DNA of 64,000 nucleotides from JBCCGI01 sp039029355 (GTDB lineage Bacteria; Planctomycetota; UBA1135; GCA-002686595). Position 1 is the first letter of the stretch; each line of letters begins with the position of its first letter. Under the pieces are notes generated by a model that was given only the letters and a program-made list of their open reading frames with translations, was not told where the DNA came from and did not search any database. Shown here piece by piece: positions 28,480 through 37,749 of the stretch. Location of the stretch: NCBI GenBank assembly GCA_039029355.1, contig JBCCGI010000011.1:1-64000 (forward strand), in the 5' to 3' direction. A program made the position numbers and the translations under genes.

Positions 28480-29712
28480 ATGGGCGCCATGGGCGTGAAC
28501 CTCCGCTTCGCGGCTGCGCTGCTGCTCGGCGCCGCCGCCTGCTCGGACGCGGACCCCGAGCCGACCCCGGACGCAGCCGCCGAGGCCGAGCGCGAGGCGG
28601 CCGAGGCCGAGGCGTCGCTCTCGACGCTCGCCGCGCTCGGCTACACCGACTACGCCGAGCCCTCCGACGAGCCGGCCGAGCGCTCGCGCGTCGTGCTGCG
28701 CGACCCCGAGCGCGCCGAGCCGGGCTACACGCTCTACACCAGCATCCCGCACGGCATCGCCGAGCTGGTCGACGCCGAGGGCCAGGTCGTGCAGTCCTGG
28801 AGCGACTCGGCCGAGCCGCGCTGGACGCGCGCCCAGCTGGCGCCGAACGGCGACCTCCTGGTGCTGGCGCAGGAGCCCGACCGCGCGCTCCTGCGGCTCG
28901 GCTGGGAGGGCGAGCTCCTGTGGCGCCGCGTCATGACCGCGCACCACGACGTAGAGCTGCAGCAGGACGGCAGCATCCTCACGCTGACCGACGGCTCGGA
29001 GCTCGTGCCGCACGTGCACCGCACGCGGCGCACGCGCACCGAGTTCGTCTCCCTCCTCGATGGCTCCGGCGACGGGCTCGAGGAGCGCTCGATCTTCGAC
29101 CTGCACGCCGCGAGCCCGGGCCTCTTCGGCCGCCGCCCGCCGCCGACCAAGGGCATCTCGGCCGAGAAGGACCTCGACGTCTACCACCTGAACTCGGTGC
29201 ACCGCATCGCGCCGACCGAGCGCACCGGCGAGCACCCGCTGTACGAGCCCGGCAACGTGCTGGTCTCGATGCGCCACCAGGACGCGGTCGCGATCTTCAG
29301 CTGGGAGACCGAGCGCATCCTGTGGGCCTGGGGCCAAGGCGAGATCCAGGTGCAGCACGAGGCGACGATGCTGCCCGGCGGCACGGTCCTCCTGCTCGAC
29401 AACGGCAGTATGAAGCGCGGCTGGTCGCGCGTGGTCGAGGTCGACCCGCTGACGGACGAGATCGTCTGGGAGTACCGCGCGCCCGAGCCGAGCGACTTCT
29501 TCACCGCCTCACGCGGAACGGTACAGGCGCTGCCGGGAGGCAACGTGCTGGTCGGCAGCTCGAACTCCGGCGAAGCGTTCGAGGTGACGCGCGAGGGCGA
29601 GGTGGTGTGGCGCTTCCTGAACCCGCACACCGACCACCAGGGGCGGCGTGGGGGGATCCGGGTGGAGCGCTACTCGGAAGCCTTCGTGCGGGCGATCCTC
29701 GATGGGCGCTAG
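28480..29712 (+). CDS. Arylsulfotransferase (ASST)-like lipoprotein
   Basis: 410 residues from ATG at 28480 (ATG at 28489 possible). A lipoprotein signal ('FAAALLLGAAACS') precedes an Ala/Glu-rich linker and a beta-propeller of the arylsulfotransferase type: repeated 'G.LL.L..D' and 'H.V.L..DGSILTLTDGSE' strands, 'NSVHRIAP', 'HEATMLPGGTVLLLDNGS' and 'GTVQALPGGNVLVGSSNSG'. Such proteins transfer sulfate between phenols using an active-site His, but many relatives have no shown activity. Candidate His residues are in 'TAHHDVEL' and 'NSVHRI'. Function beyond the fold is uncertain. Confidence 0.7.
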   Translation: MGAMGVNLRFAAALLLGAAACSDADPEPTPDAAAEAEREAAEAEASLSTLAALGYTDYAEPSDEPAERSRVVLRDPERAEPGYTLYTSIPHGIAELVDAEGQVVQSWSDSAEPRWTRAQLAPNGDLLVLAQEPDRALLRLGWEGELLWRRVMTAHHDVELQQDGSILTLTDGSELVPHVHRTRRTRTEFVSLLDGSGDGLEERSIFDLHAASPGLFGRRPPPTKGISAEKDLDVYHLNSVHRIAPTERTGEHPLYEPGNVLVSMRHQDAVAIFSWETERILWAWGQGEIQVQHEATMLPGGTVLLLDNGSMKRGWSRVVEVDPLTDEIVWEYRAPEPSDFFTASRGTVQALPGGNVLVGSSNSGEAFEVTREGEVVWRFLNPHTDHQGRRGGIRVERYSEAFVRAILDGR

Positions 29713-29715
29713 CTT

Positions 29716-29730
29716 GCGGCTAGCAGCCGC
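29716..29730 (+). terminator. Small hairpin after the ASST-like gene
   Basis: GCGGCT and AGCCGC pair with a 3-base loop, 3 bases after the stop codon. Short and without a U-tract. Confidence 0.25.
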
Positions 29731-29750
29731 CCGCACCGGACGCGGTGCTC

Positions 29751-30056
29751 ATGCCTGTCCCGCTTCCGGCCGATAGCGACTGGATGGACGACGGCAACAG
29801 GCACGAGGAGCGGATGGCGGCGGCCCTCCGGGTGAAGTCGGAGGCTCAAGCTCTCGGCCAACGTGCTGAGCAGTTGGCCGGCCTGACCGGCCGCGTTCGG
29901 CGGCGCGTCGACGAGTGGATTGCGAGGGCCGAGTTCCCGTCCCGCGCCGAGCTGGAGCCTCGCAGGAACCGCCTGGAGCGGGCTGCCCGGGCCAAGAACG
30001 CGGACGCCAGCCGGCTCCTCGTCGCCCTCGACAAGTTGCTCGGCACTCTGGACTGA
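29751..30056 (+). CDS. Small hypothetical helical protein
   Basis: 101 residues, ATG at 29751. It is rich in Arg, Glu, Ala and Leu with a heptad-like pattern ('ALRVKSEAQALGQRAEQLAG', 'RRRVDEWIARAEF'), predicting one or two long helices. Third codon positions are mostly G or C, as expected for a real gene in this genome. No signal, no motif, and I do not recognise it. It sits 38 bases after the ASST-like gene, possibly co-transcribed. Confidence 0.45.
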   Translation: MPVPLPADSDWMDDGNRHEERMAAALRVKSEAQALGQRAEQLAGLTGRVRRRVDEWIARAEFPSRAELEPRRNRLERAARAKNADASRLLVALDKLLGTLD

Positions 30057-30229
30057 CAGGCCGCGCGCGGACGCCGCCTGCCGCGGTTTCGAGTCGTCTC
30101 CGCGCTCTCCGCGAGCCATCGTTGCGTCTGCTACCTGCGTTTCGAGACGCAGGGCAGCAGGCGTGAGCGATCGTGCCCGGGCCAGGGCGGAGTGGCCATC
30201 GCGCCCGGGCAGCTCGCAGACGCAGTCGC

Positions 30230-32695
30230 TTAACGCCAGGCCGACTGCTCCGGATCCAGCTCCCACCGCTCACCGAAGAACCCCGCCCCCCGCACGCCCG
30301 CGGCGCCGCCGGTCAGCATTTCGGGCCCGAACACCATCCAATCGGGGAACGCCGCGCCCGACACGAAGTACGGCATGCGCTCGGTCATCCGCCGGCCGCG
30401 GTGCCCCGTGCCGGCGACGACCGCGACCAGCGTCTCGTCGGAGCCGTCGCGGGGGTAGGTGAAGAGGCAGGCGAGGTCGTCGCCTTCGAGGACGCGCTCG
30501 CCGACCTCGATGCGTCCGTTGCGGACCTGCACGGGAGCGCCTGCCAGGACCGTGCTCCACGCGCCGTTCAGGTCGGCGTTGCCGTACAGCACGACGTTGC
30601 GGTGAGCGTGCAGGGCGGCGTCGAGCTCGACGTCGCGGATCACCTCGACCGACGCCGCGCCGCGGTACCAGAAGGTCTCGGCGTCGTAGCGGGCGCGGGC
30701 GAGGCACCAGGCGTCCTCCTCGTCGGAGCCCTGGGTGCCGCAGACGAACAGGATGCGGTTGCGGAAGGCCTCCTTGAACGGGCCGGCGCGGTGGGGACCC
30801 TTCCAGGCGCGGGGCGGGGCCTCGGTGCGGCGCCACGCGCCGTCCTCGCGCGCGAGCCACAGCCGTGCGCCGGCGGCGGGCCAGTCGAGGTCGCCGAGGT
30901 CGTCGCCGTCGAGCTCGACGCGGATCGGCTGGCCCGGCGTGAGGTGCGCGAGGTCGAGCTCCAGCCGCGCGACGTTCTCGGTCGTGCCGACGAAGGTGCG
31001 CGCGGCCACGATCTGGCGCAGGTCGATGATCGAGGGCGCGAGCGAGCGCTCCTGGGCCGCGATCCGCGCCCAGTGGCAGTCGGCCGAGATCGCGGGGTTC
31101 ACGGTGGTGAAGCGCAGGCGCTCGAGCGCCTCGGGCTCGGGCAGCCTACGGCGAGCGAACAGGTCGAACATCGGCGCCCAGTCGAGGCAGTCGACGCCCG
31201 GCGCGCGCTTGTCGTGGTCCCACCAGTGCCCGGCGCCGGGCTCCAGGTGCACCTGGAAGTCGCGATGGAACTCCTCGAGGCGCGCGATCATGCCCTCGGC
31301 CTCGGTCACACCGACGCTGCCGTCGTCGATGCCGTGCAGGACGTAGACCGCCTGCTGGGCGTAGTTGTCGGACAGCCCGAGCGTGTCGCTCGGCGACGAG
31401 GCGCGCCGCAGCAGCGCACCGACCGGATCCTCCTCGTCGAGCTCGGCGCCGCGCGAGTAGGACCAGAAGCTCGCCCACCCCGCGCTCGGCCCGATGGCGG
31501 CGAAGCGCCCGGGGAAGTGCACGCCCAGGTTCCACGTGCCGTGGCCGCCCATCGAGTGGCCCGACAGGTAGGTGCGGCGCGGGTCGGTGCCGAAGAGGCG
31601 CTCCGCCTCGGCCAGCACCTCGAGCGCGTCCATGCGCCCCCAGTCCTCCCAGTCGAAGCCGAAGGGCCGGCGGTTGGTGGGGGCGACGATGTGGCTCCAG
31701 CTCTTGTGCGAATAGCTGCCCGCCTGTCCGCGCGCGCCGACGCCGGCGCCGTGCAGCGACAGGAGGAGGGCGAGCCCGTCGCCGGCGCCGTCCACCCCGC
31801 CGTCCTTGGTGTGGGCCGGCGTGACACCGAAGTACTGCACGCTGCCGTCGATGTCGCTCTCGAAGGTGCGCACGTGCGTCGCGCTCGGGTCCTTGACCTG
31901 CAGCTCCAGCCCGAGCTCGTCGAGCTGCTCCCAACCGCGCAGGAGCTTCAGCGACACCGCGGCCTTCGAGCCCGGCTCGCCCGGCGCCTCGCCTGCGCGC
32001 ACGCGGAAGGGCAGCATCCGCACCCCGAGCGGCGGGATCGAGTCCGAGCGCACGCTGCGCGTGGTGATGCCGTTGCAGTCGGCGACGAGCGTCAACCCGC
32101 GCGCCCACTCGCGCGTTGCGTTGCGGACGAGCACGGCGCCGTGGACGGCCTCGGTCTCGCCCAGCAGGAGGTCGGGCAGGATGTTGTCGGCGGTGGTCAG
32201 CGCGATCGGCTTGTCGGGCGCCGCGAGGCGCAGGTGCAGCTTGCTGCTGCGCGAGCCGCGCACCAGGATCTCGTTGCGGCCGTCGCGCAGCGCGACCGGC
32301 GTGCGCACGCTGCCGTAGCCGTAGAGGTCGCCGGCGCGCGGGACGCCGTTGACGTACAGCATCGAGCAGCGGCCCGAGTCGAGCAGCAGGACCTCCTCGC
32401 GGGGCGAGTCGTAGGAGGCGTACAGGTAGCCGTTGCGCAGCACGTCGCTGGAGTAGGTGCCGTCCTCCGCCGGCTCGAGCGCCTGCCACGCGCGCGTGGT
32501 GCCGTCGGGCAGCTCGACCTCGGCTCCGTCGGTCGGCGGCGCCCAGTCGGGCGCCAGGAAGGCGCGCTCGACCGCGTCGGTGTGCACCGGGGAGCGGCGG
32601 TACGTGCCGACGTCGCCGATGACGAACACCTCGCCGAGGTGCTCCTGGGGAGCGTGCGTAGCGGGAGCGAGAAGGAGCAGGGCGGAGAGCAGCAT
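30230..32695 (-). CDS. Secreted prolyl-oligopeptidase/esterase-like serine hydrolase
   Basis: 821 residues, ATG at 32695, with a short signal peptide ('LLSALLLLAPATHA'). Residues about 40-260 are beta-rich. The alpha/beta-hydrolase core follows: 'LALLLSLHGAGVGA' (oxyanion strand), 'TYLSGHSMGGHGTWNLGVHF' (nucleophile Ser in GHSMGG), 'VYVLHGIDDGSVG' (Asp) and 'GAGHWWDHDK' (His). The last 250 residues form another beta-rich domain with 'NRILFVCGTQGSDEE'. This layout matches secreted peptidases or feruloyl/acetyl esterases of the prolyl-oligopeptidase-like group. Whether it cuts peptides or esters cannot be decided from motifs. Confidence 0.82.
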   Translation of the reverse strand: MLLSALLLLAPATHAPQEHLGEVFVIGDVGTYRRSPVHTDAVERAFLAPDWAPPTDGAEVELPDGTTRAWQALEPAEDGTYSSDVLRNGYLYASYDSPREEVLLLDSGRCSMLYVNGVPRAGDLYGYGSVRTPVALRDGRNEILVRGSRSSKLHLRLAAPDKPIALTTADNILPDLLLGETEAVHGAVLVRNATREWARGLTLVADCNGITTRSVRSDSIPPLGVRMLPFRVRAGEAPGEPGSKAAVSLKLLRGWEQLDELGLELQVKDPSATHVRTFESDIDGSVQYFGVTPAHTKDGGVDGAGDGLALLLSLHGAGVGARGQAGSYSHKSWSHIVAPTNRRPFGFDWEDWGRMDALEVLAEAERLFGTDPRRTYLSGHSMGGHGTWNLGVHFPGRFAAIGPSAGWASFWSYSRGAELDEEDPVGALLRRASSPSDTLGLSDNYAQQAVYVLHGIDDGSVGVTEAEGMIARLEEFHRDFQVHLEPGAGHWWDHDKRAPGVDCLDWAPMFDLFARRRLPEPEALERLRFTTVNPAISADCHWARIAAQERSLAPSIIDLRQIVAARTFVGTTENVARLELDLAHLTPGQPIRVELDGDDLGDLDWPAAGARLWLAREDGAWRRTEAPPRAWKGPHRAGPFKEAFRNRILFVCGTQGSDEEDAWCLARARYDAETFWYRGAASVEVIRDVELDAALHAHRNVVLYGNADLNGAWSTVLAGAPVQVRNGRIEVGERVLEGDDLACLFTYPRDGSDETLVAVVAGTGHRGRRMTERMPYFVSGAAFPDWMVFGPEMLTGGAAGVRGAGFFGERWELDPEQSAWR

Positions 32696-33198
32696 GCGGC
32701 GTCGTCGAGGGGGGAGGGGGCGGAGGGCGCACCCAGGCTAACCTCTGCCCCAGCAGGCCGCCCCGGCCGTTTTCTTGTCGCACTCGGGCGGGCCTTCCCG
32801 TCGACCTCCGCGGGGCGATCGTCCGCCCCGCCTTCCATCCGGCGCGGCTCTCCCGCCGCGCTCGGGAGCCCCCGGAGCCCGAGGGAGAGATGCTCGCACC
32901 CATTTGCCGCTTGCTGGCTGCGCCCCGTCTGCGCGCGGTCGGCGTCCTGCTCGCGTGCCTCGGGGCCGCCGATGTGCGACCATGCCGCGGACAGCGGCCC
33001 TATCCCGTCGTAGGCGCGCACGACGCGGCGTCGTGCGGAGGCGCGTACGGGGGCCCGCTCCCGCGCCCCGCCCTCGTCGCGGCCACGCCGGGCCGGCGCG
33101 ACGTCGTCCTGCGCGCGCTCTCGTCGCCGGACGCCGTGCTCAACGCCGCGGTGTTCGTGGGCCGGCGTCCGGTGGCCCACTCCCGCGGGCTGCCCGCC
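32696..33198. other. 503 bases without a confident gene
   Basis: This stretch lies upstream of the secreted hydrolase and beyond the 3' end of the CPBP gene. The plus strand has an ATG at 32890 after GAGGGAGAG, followed by a signal-like start ('LLAAPRLRAVGVLLACLG'), but the frame then runs antisense into the CPBP gene and shows no recognisable domain. A decayed or frame-shifted small secreted protein is possible; I see no RNA gene. The part next to 32695 should hold the hydrolase promoter. Confidence 0.3.
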
Positions 33199-33678
33199 TC
33201 AGGCCAGGGCCACGAGGAAGCCCGCGTTGTACAGCGCGTGCAGGGCGATCGGCGGCAGCACGCTCCCGGAGCGCTCGCGCAGCAGGCCGAAGACGAGCGA
33301 GGGCACCAGCACGAGCCCGGCCCACAGCGCGCCCTGGGCCGGCACGTGGGCGAGGCAGAAGAGCAGGGTGGTGACGGCGTTCGCGGCGCTGATGCCCAGG
33401 CGCCGGCCGTGGCCCCAGGCGGTCCGCAGGAGCCCCCCGTGGATCAGGCCGCGGAAGACGAGCTCCTCGAGCGGCGGCTGGATCACGGCGAAGCGGGTGA
33501 CCTCCGCGGCGGTGGCCGCCGGCGCGAAGCCGGGGCCGAGCGCGGCGCGCAGGACGAAGAGCACGGGGACGGCGGCTGCGGCGGCGATCCAGAACCAGGC
33601 GTCGCGGCGCGGGGACCACGGGCGCAGCGCGAAGGCCGCGGCGAGCACGCTGGCGGGCTCGGGGACGGGTTGGTTCAA
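33199..33678 (-). CDS. CPBP-family intramembrane protease
   Basis: 159 residues from TTG at 33678; the start is uncertain because the frame is open further upstream and no strong ribosome site is visible. The CPBP (CAAX protease/bacteriocin-processing) motifs are intact: motif 1 'PPLEELVFRGLIHGGLL' with the EExxxR glutamates and Arg, motif 2 'LFCLAHVPA' with His, and motif 3 'ALHALYNAGF' with His. These are glutamic intramembrane proteases. The protein is shorter than many relatives (200-300), so an N-terminal helix may be missing or the start lies upstream. Confidence 0.8.
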   Translation of the reverse strand: MNQPVPEPASVLAAAFALRPWSPRRDAWFWIAAAAAVPVLFVLRAALGPGFAPAATAAEVTRFAVIQPPLEELVFRGLIHGGLLRTAWGHGRRLGISAANAVTTLLFCLAHVPAQGALWAGLVLVPSLVFGLLRERSGSVLPPIALHALYNAGFLVALA

Positions 33679-33852
33679 GGTTGGCGCACCGTGCTTGCAG
33701 GGGGCGCGTAGGCTGGGTGGAGGGCGGCCGCCCGCGCAGCAGCATAGGCTCTTCGCACGGCGGGCGTGGGCTCGGCGGCGGGTCTTCCCTTGGGGGCCGG
33801 ACCCTCGGCCGCGGACGCCTCCGCGGCCCCAGCACCCGCCAAGACGCTCTGG

Positions 33853-36414
33853 ATGATCACCCTCCGCCGGACCGCCACCGCGCTCGCCCCGCTGTTTCTG
33901 CTCTCCACCTCGCTCGCCGCCGACGTCTTCGTCCTCGGCGGCGTGCTGTCCGAGGAGCCCCAGACCGTCGAGGACCTGGTCGCCGCCGACCTGGACGGCG
34001 ATGGCGACCTCGATTTGCTTTCGGCCTCCTCGGGCGACGACCTGATCGCGTGGTTCGAGAACCTCGACGGCCAGGGCACCTTCGGCGGGATCCGCGTGGT
34101 GGACGAGGGCGCGGACTACGCCTACTCGGTCGCCGCCGAGGACTTCGACGGCGACGGAGACCTCGACGTACTGGCCGCGTCCCTGCTCGACGACACCGTG
34201 GCCTGGTACGAGAACACCGACGGCCTGGGGAGCTTCGGAGCGCCGCGGGTCATCGCGCTGACGAGCGACGAGCCGCGCGACGCGCACGCGGCCGACTTGG
34301 ACGGCGACGGCGACGTGGACGTGCTCGTCGCGTCGTCGGACGACGGCAAGGTGGCGTGGTTCGAGAACTTGGACGGCCTCGGCAACTTCGGCGCCGAGGA
34401 CGTGCTCGACGCCGGGCTCGTCGGCGCCCAGGCGGTGCTCCCGGCCGACGTCGACGGCGACGGCGACACCGACGTGCTGGCCGCCGCCACGACCGCGTCG
34501 ACGATCGTCTGGTACGAAAACCTGGACGGCCTGGGCGGCTTCGGTGCGGCGCAGACCGTCGCGCTCACGACCAACCAGGCGCCCGACCTCGGCGCCGCCG
34601 ATCTCGACGGGGACGGCGACCTGGACGTGTTCTCGCGGGCCAACTCCCAGCCGCTCTGGGTCGAGAACACCGGCGGCGGCGCCTTCGGCGCGCCGCAGCT
34701 CTTCTTCCTCGACTTCGGCACCGTGTTCGCACTCGACGTCGACGCGACCGACCTGGACGGGGACGGCGACCTCGACCTCTTGACCTCCGGGACGTACTAC
34801 GGCTACTCCTGCGCGCTGGGCTGGAACCGGAACCTGGGCGGCGGCGTGTTCGCCCCGTGGGTCTCGCTCACCGCGGCGGGGGGGCAGTCGCTGCTGATGG
34901 CCGACCTCGACGGCGACGGGGATCCGGACGCGGCGTCGGAGGGCTGCTTCGCCGGCGTGGTCTGGATCGAGAACACCGACGGCCTCGGCGCCCTCGGCGG
35001 CGAGCACGCGATCGTCCCGCTGGCCCAGGGCCCGCGGGCCCTCGCCACGGCCGACCTCGACGGCGACGGCGACCTGGACGCGCTCGCCGCGTCGGAGCTC
35101 GACGACCGCGTGAGCTGGTTCGAGAACACCGACGGGCTCGGGGGCTTCGAGCTGGGCGCGATCCTCACCGCCGGCGCCGACCGCGCGCAGTGGGTGCGCG
35201 CCGCCGACCTCGACGGCGACGCGGATCCCGACGTGCTGTACGCGGCCGCGGGCGACGACGAGGTCGGGTGGCTGCGCAACGCCGACGGCCTCGGCACCTT
35301 CGGAGGCGAGCTCGTGATCGGCGCCTCGGCCGGCGCGCTCCGGGTCGAGGCCGCGGACGTCGACCTCGACGGCGACCTCGACGCGCTCTCGGCCGCCGGC
35401 TTCGCCGGGATGGCCTGGCACGAGAACCTGGACGGCGTCGGGACCTTCGGGACCCCGAACGCGCTGCCCGGCTTCGCCGAGGCGCTCGCCCCGGCCGACG
35501 TCGACGGCGACGGCGACGTCGACGTGGTGACCGCGCGGTCGAACCTGAACCGGGTCGCGTGGCACGCGGGCGACGGCGCCGGCGGCTTCGGGCCCGAGCA
35601 GGTCATCGCGAACGACGCCCAGGGCGCCTCCGACGTGCTCGCCGCGGACCTCGACGGCGACCTGGACCTCGACGTCGCCGCCGCCGCGCGCAACGGCTCG
35701 AAGGTCGTCTGGTACCGCAACGCGGGGGCGGGAGCGTTCGGGGCCGAGGAGCTCGTGACCTCTTCGCTGTCGGGCGCCGCGACCGTCTTCGCGAGCGACC
35801 TCGACGGCGACGCCGACCTCGACCTGATCGCCGGCGGCCAGTTCAGCGACGCGGTGGAGTGGTACGCGAACTCCGACGGGCTCGGGAGCTTCGGCCCGGC
35901 CAAGCCGATCGTGAGCGGCACGCCCTTCCCGACCTCGGCCCGTGCCGCCGACCTCGACGGCGACGGCGACGCAGACGTGCTCGTCGCCGACGCCGGAACC
36001 AACGAGATCGCGTGGTACGCGAACACGCCGTGCGCCGCGTCGGCTCCGGCGACCGTGAGCGTCCGCGCCGGCACGCCGCCGAACCCGACCGTGCTCGCCG
36101 TCGCGGGCGGCCCGGTCGTCGGCACGAGCTGGGAGCCGTCGATCGATCACACGAGCTTCGTCCCGTTCGCGGCAATCGACGTGCTGGCGGTGTCGAACCA
36201 GACGTCGAACCTGCCGACGGCGGCGGGGACCGTGCTCTGCGGGCTCACGCCGCTCGTCACGTCGTCGGTGTTCCCGGGGAACCCGTTTCCGCTCGTGGTC
36301 CCGGCCGACTGTCAGCTGGTCGGCGTTGCGCTCTGCGCCCAGGGCGCCGCGCTGAGCCTGACGGGCGAGGTGCAGCTAACGAACGCGCTCGACACGAAGG
36401 TGGGGACGTTCTAG
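33853..36414 (+). CDS. Secreted VCBS protein with fourteen calcium-loop repeats
   Basis: 853 residues from ATG at 33853, with signal peptide 'ATALAPLFLLSTSLAADVF'. I count fourteen D-x-D-x-D-G-D-x-D type loops, each in a 45-60 residue unit ending in 'VAWYENLDGLGTFG' or a variant. Fourteen equals two seven-bladed propellers. The last 120 residues have no repeats and form a module ('PTVLAVAGGPVVGTSWEPSI' to 'LTNALDTKVGTF') like the C-terminal ends of other secreted proteins here. The sequence has no catalytic motif; a calcium-dependent extracellular binding role is likely. A strong hairpin follows the stop. Confidence 0.88.
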   Translation: MITLRRTATALAPLFLLSTSLAADVFVLGGVLSEEPQTVEDLVAADLDGDGDLDLLSASSGDDLIAWFENLDGQGTFGGIRVVDEGADYAYSVAAEDFDGDGDLDVLAASLLDDTVAWYENTDGLGSFGAPRVIALTSDEPRDAHAADLDGDGDVDVLVASSDDGKVAWFENLDGLGNFGAEDVLDAGLVGAQAVLPADVDGDGDTDVLAAATTASTIVWYENLDGLGGFGAAQTVALTTNQAPDLGAADLDGDGDLDVFSRANSQPLWVENTGGGAFGAPQLFFLDFGTVFALDVDATDLDGDGDLDLLTSGTYYGYSCALGWNRNLGGGVFAPWVSLTAAGGQSLLMADLDGDGDPDAASEGCFAGVVWIENTDGLGALGGEHAIVPLAQGPRALATADLDGDGDLDALAASELDDRVSWFENTDGLGGFELGAILTAGADRAQWVRAADLDGDADPDVLYAAAGDDEVGWLRNADGLGTFGGELVIGASAGALRVEAADVDLDGDLDALSAAGFAGMAWHENLDGVGTFGTPNALPGFAEALAPADVDGDGDVDVVTARSNLNRVAWHAGDGAGGFGPEQVIANDAQGASDVLAADLDGDLDLDVAAAARNGSKVVWYRNAGAGAFGAEELVTSSLSGAATVFASDLDGDADLDLIAGGQFSDAVEWYANSDGLGSFGPAKPIVSGTPFPTSARAADLDGDGDADVLVADAGTNEIAWYANTPCAASAPATVSVRAGTPPNPTVLAVAGGPVVGTSWEPSIDHTSFVPFAAIDVLAVSNQTSNLPTAAGTVLCGLTPLVTSSVFPGNPFPLVVPADCQLVGVALCAQGAALSLTGEVQLTNALDTKVGTF

Positions 36415-36421
36415 CGCGCGG

Positions 36422-36443
36422 TCCGGCGAGGTGATTCGCCGGA
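36422..36443 (+). terminator. Hairpin after the 14-repeat VCBS gene
   Basis: Perfect 8-bp stem TCCGGCGA / TCGCCGGA with a 6-base loop GGTGAT, 8 bases after the stop; a G-T pair can extend it. Only two T follow directly. Confidence 0.5.
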
Positions 36444-36629
36444 TTCTCCGCGTGGTCTTGGAGGGCTTCGCAGAGCTCTCAACCAACGCGGCTGCAGACG
36501 AAACCGGCGACGGCGCGGTCGGTACCCTCGCACACGAAGAGCCCACGGCTCGCGACGCGAGCGGTGGGGCGAGGGGAACAGCGTTCTGCAACCCAACGAC
36601 TCAGGCGAGATTCGCAAGGTAGAGACTCG

Positions 36630-37700
36630 ATGACCGCCCGACACCTGCTCGCGCTCCTCACGCTCGCCGCTTCGTCCTCGGCACAGGGAGCCCTCATCTG
36701 GGACAACGGTCCCTTCGTCACGCATCCGACCGGCGGCACCGGCGGAGAACCCCTCAGCATGGTGCAGGACGTCACCGGCGACCTGTGCGCCAGCCACTGG
36801 TCCATGGAGCCGGGCGAAGCCGCCGCGGCCGACGACTTCCTGGTCAGCCCCTTCGGAGCCACGGTCGACGCCGTGGAGTTCTTCGTGGTGGAGAGCGACT
36901 TCACCGCCTTCTGCGCGACCGCGGTGAGCCCCGTCTCGGACCTGCGGCTCTCGCTCTGGGACGGCGAGCCCTCGGTCAACCTCACGACGGTGCCGGGGTA
37001 CGTCATGACCGAGACGTTCACGGGCGCCTACCGCGTCAAGGAGTCCACGTGGCCGGCGTTGCAGTGCGACGAGATCGTCTCGATCCGCGTCGACTTCCCC
37101 GCGCCGATCGCGCTCGGACCGGGCGCCCACTGGATCGAGTTCAGCGCACAGTCGTCCATGGTGTCCGGCGAGCCCGGAGCCGTGTTCGCCGACTACCGAC
37201 CGATCCCCATCACGACCTGGGACGTGCAGGAGACCGGGGACGCCTGGCAGTGGTTCCAGCCCTTCGGGCTCTACACGCCGCTGAATTCCTGCCCCTCGAG
37301 CGACACCCGCCAGGGGCTGCCGTTCCGGCTCTACGGGACCGGCTACACGCCTGGCGGGATCATGAGCCTCGGCGGCGGATGCTCGAGCGCGAGCCTCACG
37401 GTCGAAGGCGCGCCGGTGCCCGGCGGCTACCTGCGCCTCGAGGTGGCAGGCGCCGCGGCCCCGGTCCTGATGATCGGGCTCACCAACCCGAACCTGACGC
37501 TGCCGGGCTGCGCGTGCGTCCAGGAGGCCGGGATCGAGCTCGGCCTGGTGTCGACCGACACCGCGACCTTCTCGGTCCCCGCGGACGCGACCATGCTCGG
37601 CCTGACGATCTACGCGCAGGCGGCCGACCTCGGCGCCGGCAGCTGCTCGCTGCTGCCGGTTCCCTTTGAGCTCACCGACGGCTATCTCGTGCGGTTCTAG
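36630..37700 (+). CDS. Secreted protein of unknown function with shared C-terminal module
   Basis: 356 residues, ATG at 36630. A signal peptide ('LLALLTLAASSSAQG') is followed by a beta-rich domain beginning 'ALIWDNGPFVTHPTGG', which resembles the jelly-roll-like domain of many planctomycete exported proteins ('DDFLVSPFGATVDAVEFFVV', 'LRLSLWDG', 'GAHWIEFSAQSS'). The C-terminal 110 residues contain a Cys-bearing module ending 'ELTDGYLVRF' and including 'LGLTIYAQAADLG', comparable to the ends of the propeller proteins at 5715, 22701 and 33853. I see no enzyme motif. Confidence 0.72.
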   Translation: MTARHLLALLTLAASSSAQGALIWDNGPFVTHPTGGTGGEPLSMVQDVTGDLCASHWSMEPGEAAAADDFLVSPFGATVDAVEFFVVESDFTAFCATAVSPVSDLRLSLWDGEPSVNLTTVPGYVMTETFTGAYRVKESTWPALQCDEIVSIRVDFPAPIALGPGAHWIEFSAQSSMVSGEPGAVFADYRPIPITTWDVQETGDAWQWFQPFGLYTPLNSCPSSDTRQGLPFRLYGTGYTPGGIMSLGGGCSSASLTVEGAPVPGGYLRLEVAGAAAPVLMIGLTNPNLTLPGCACVQEAGIELGLVSTDTATFSVPADATMLGLTIYAQAADLGAGSCSLLPVPFELTDGYLVRF

Positions 37701-37713
37701 CGCTTGAGCCGAA

Positions 37714-37741
37714 GCGGAGCGGGCCCGCCGGCTCGCTCCGC
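37714..37741. terminator. Hairpin between convergent genes
   Basis: Perfect 8-bp stem GCGGAGCG / CGCTCCGC with a 12-base GC-rich loop, in the 49 bases between the ends of two convergent genes. A likely bidirectional terminator. Confidence 0.5.
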
Positions 37742-37749
37742 CGACGCCG

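Noticed and set aside
33199..36150. Minus-strand open frame of about 980 codons covering the VCBS gene
   Set aside because: Only its last 159 codons (the CPBP protease) are real; the rest is antisense to the repeat protein.
33853..36414. Regularly spaced GAC-GGC-GAC repeats as a CRISPR or satellite array
   Set aside because: The repeats are in frame, vary at synonymous sites and encode calcium loops of a propeller.
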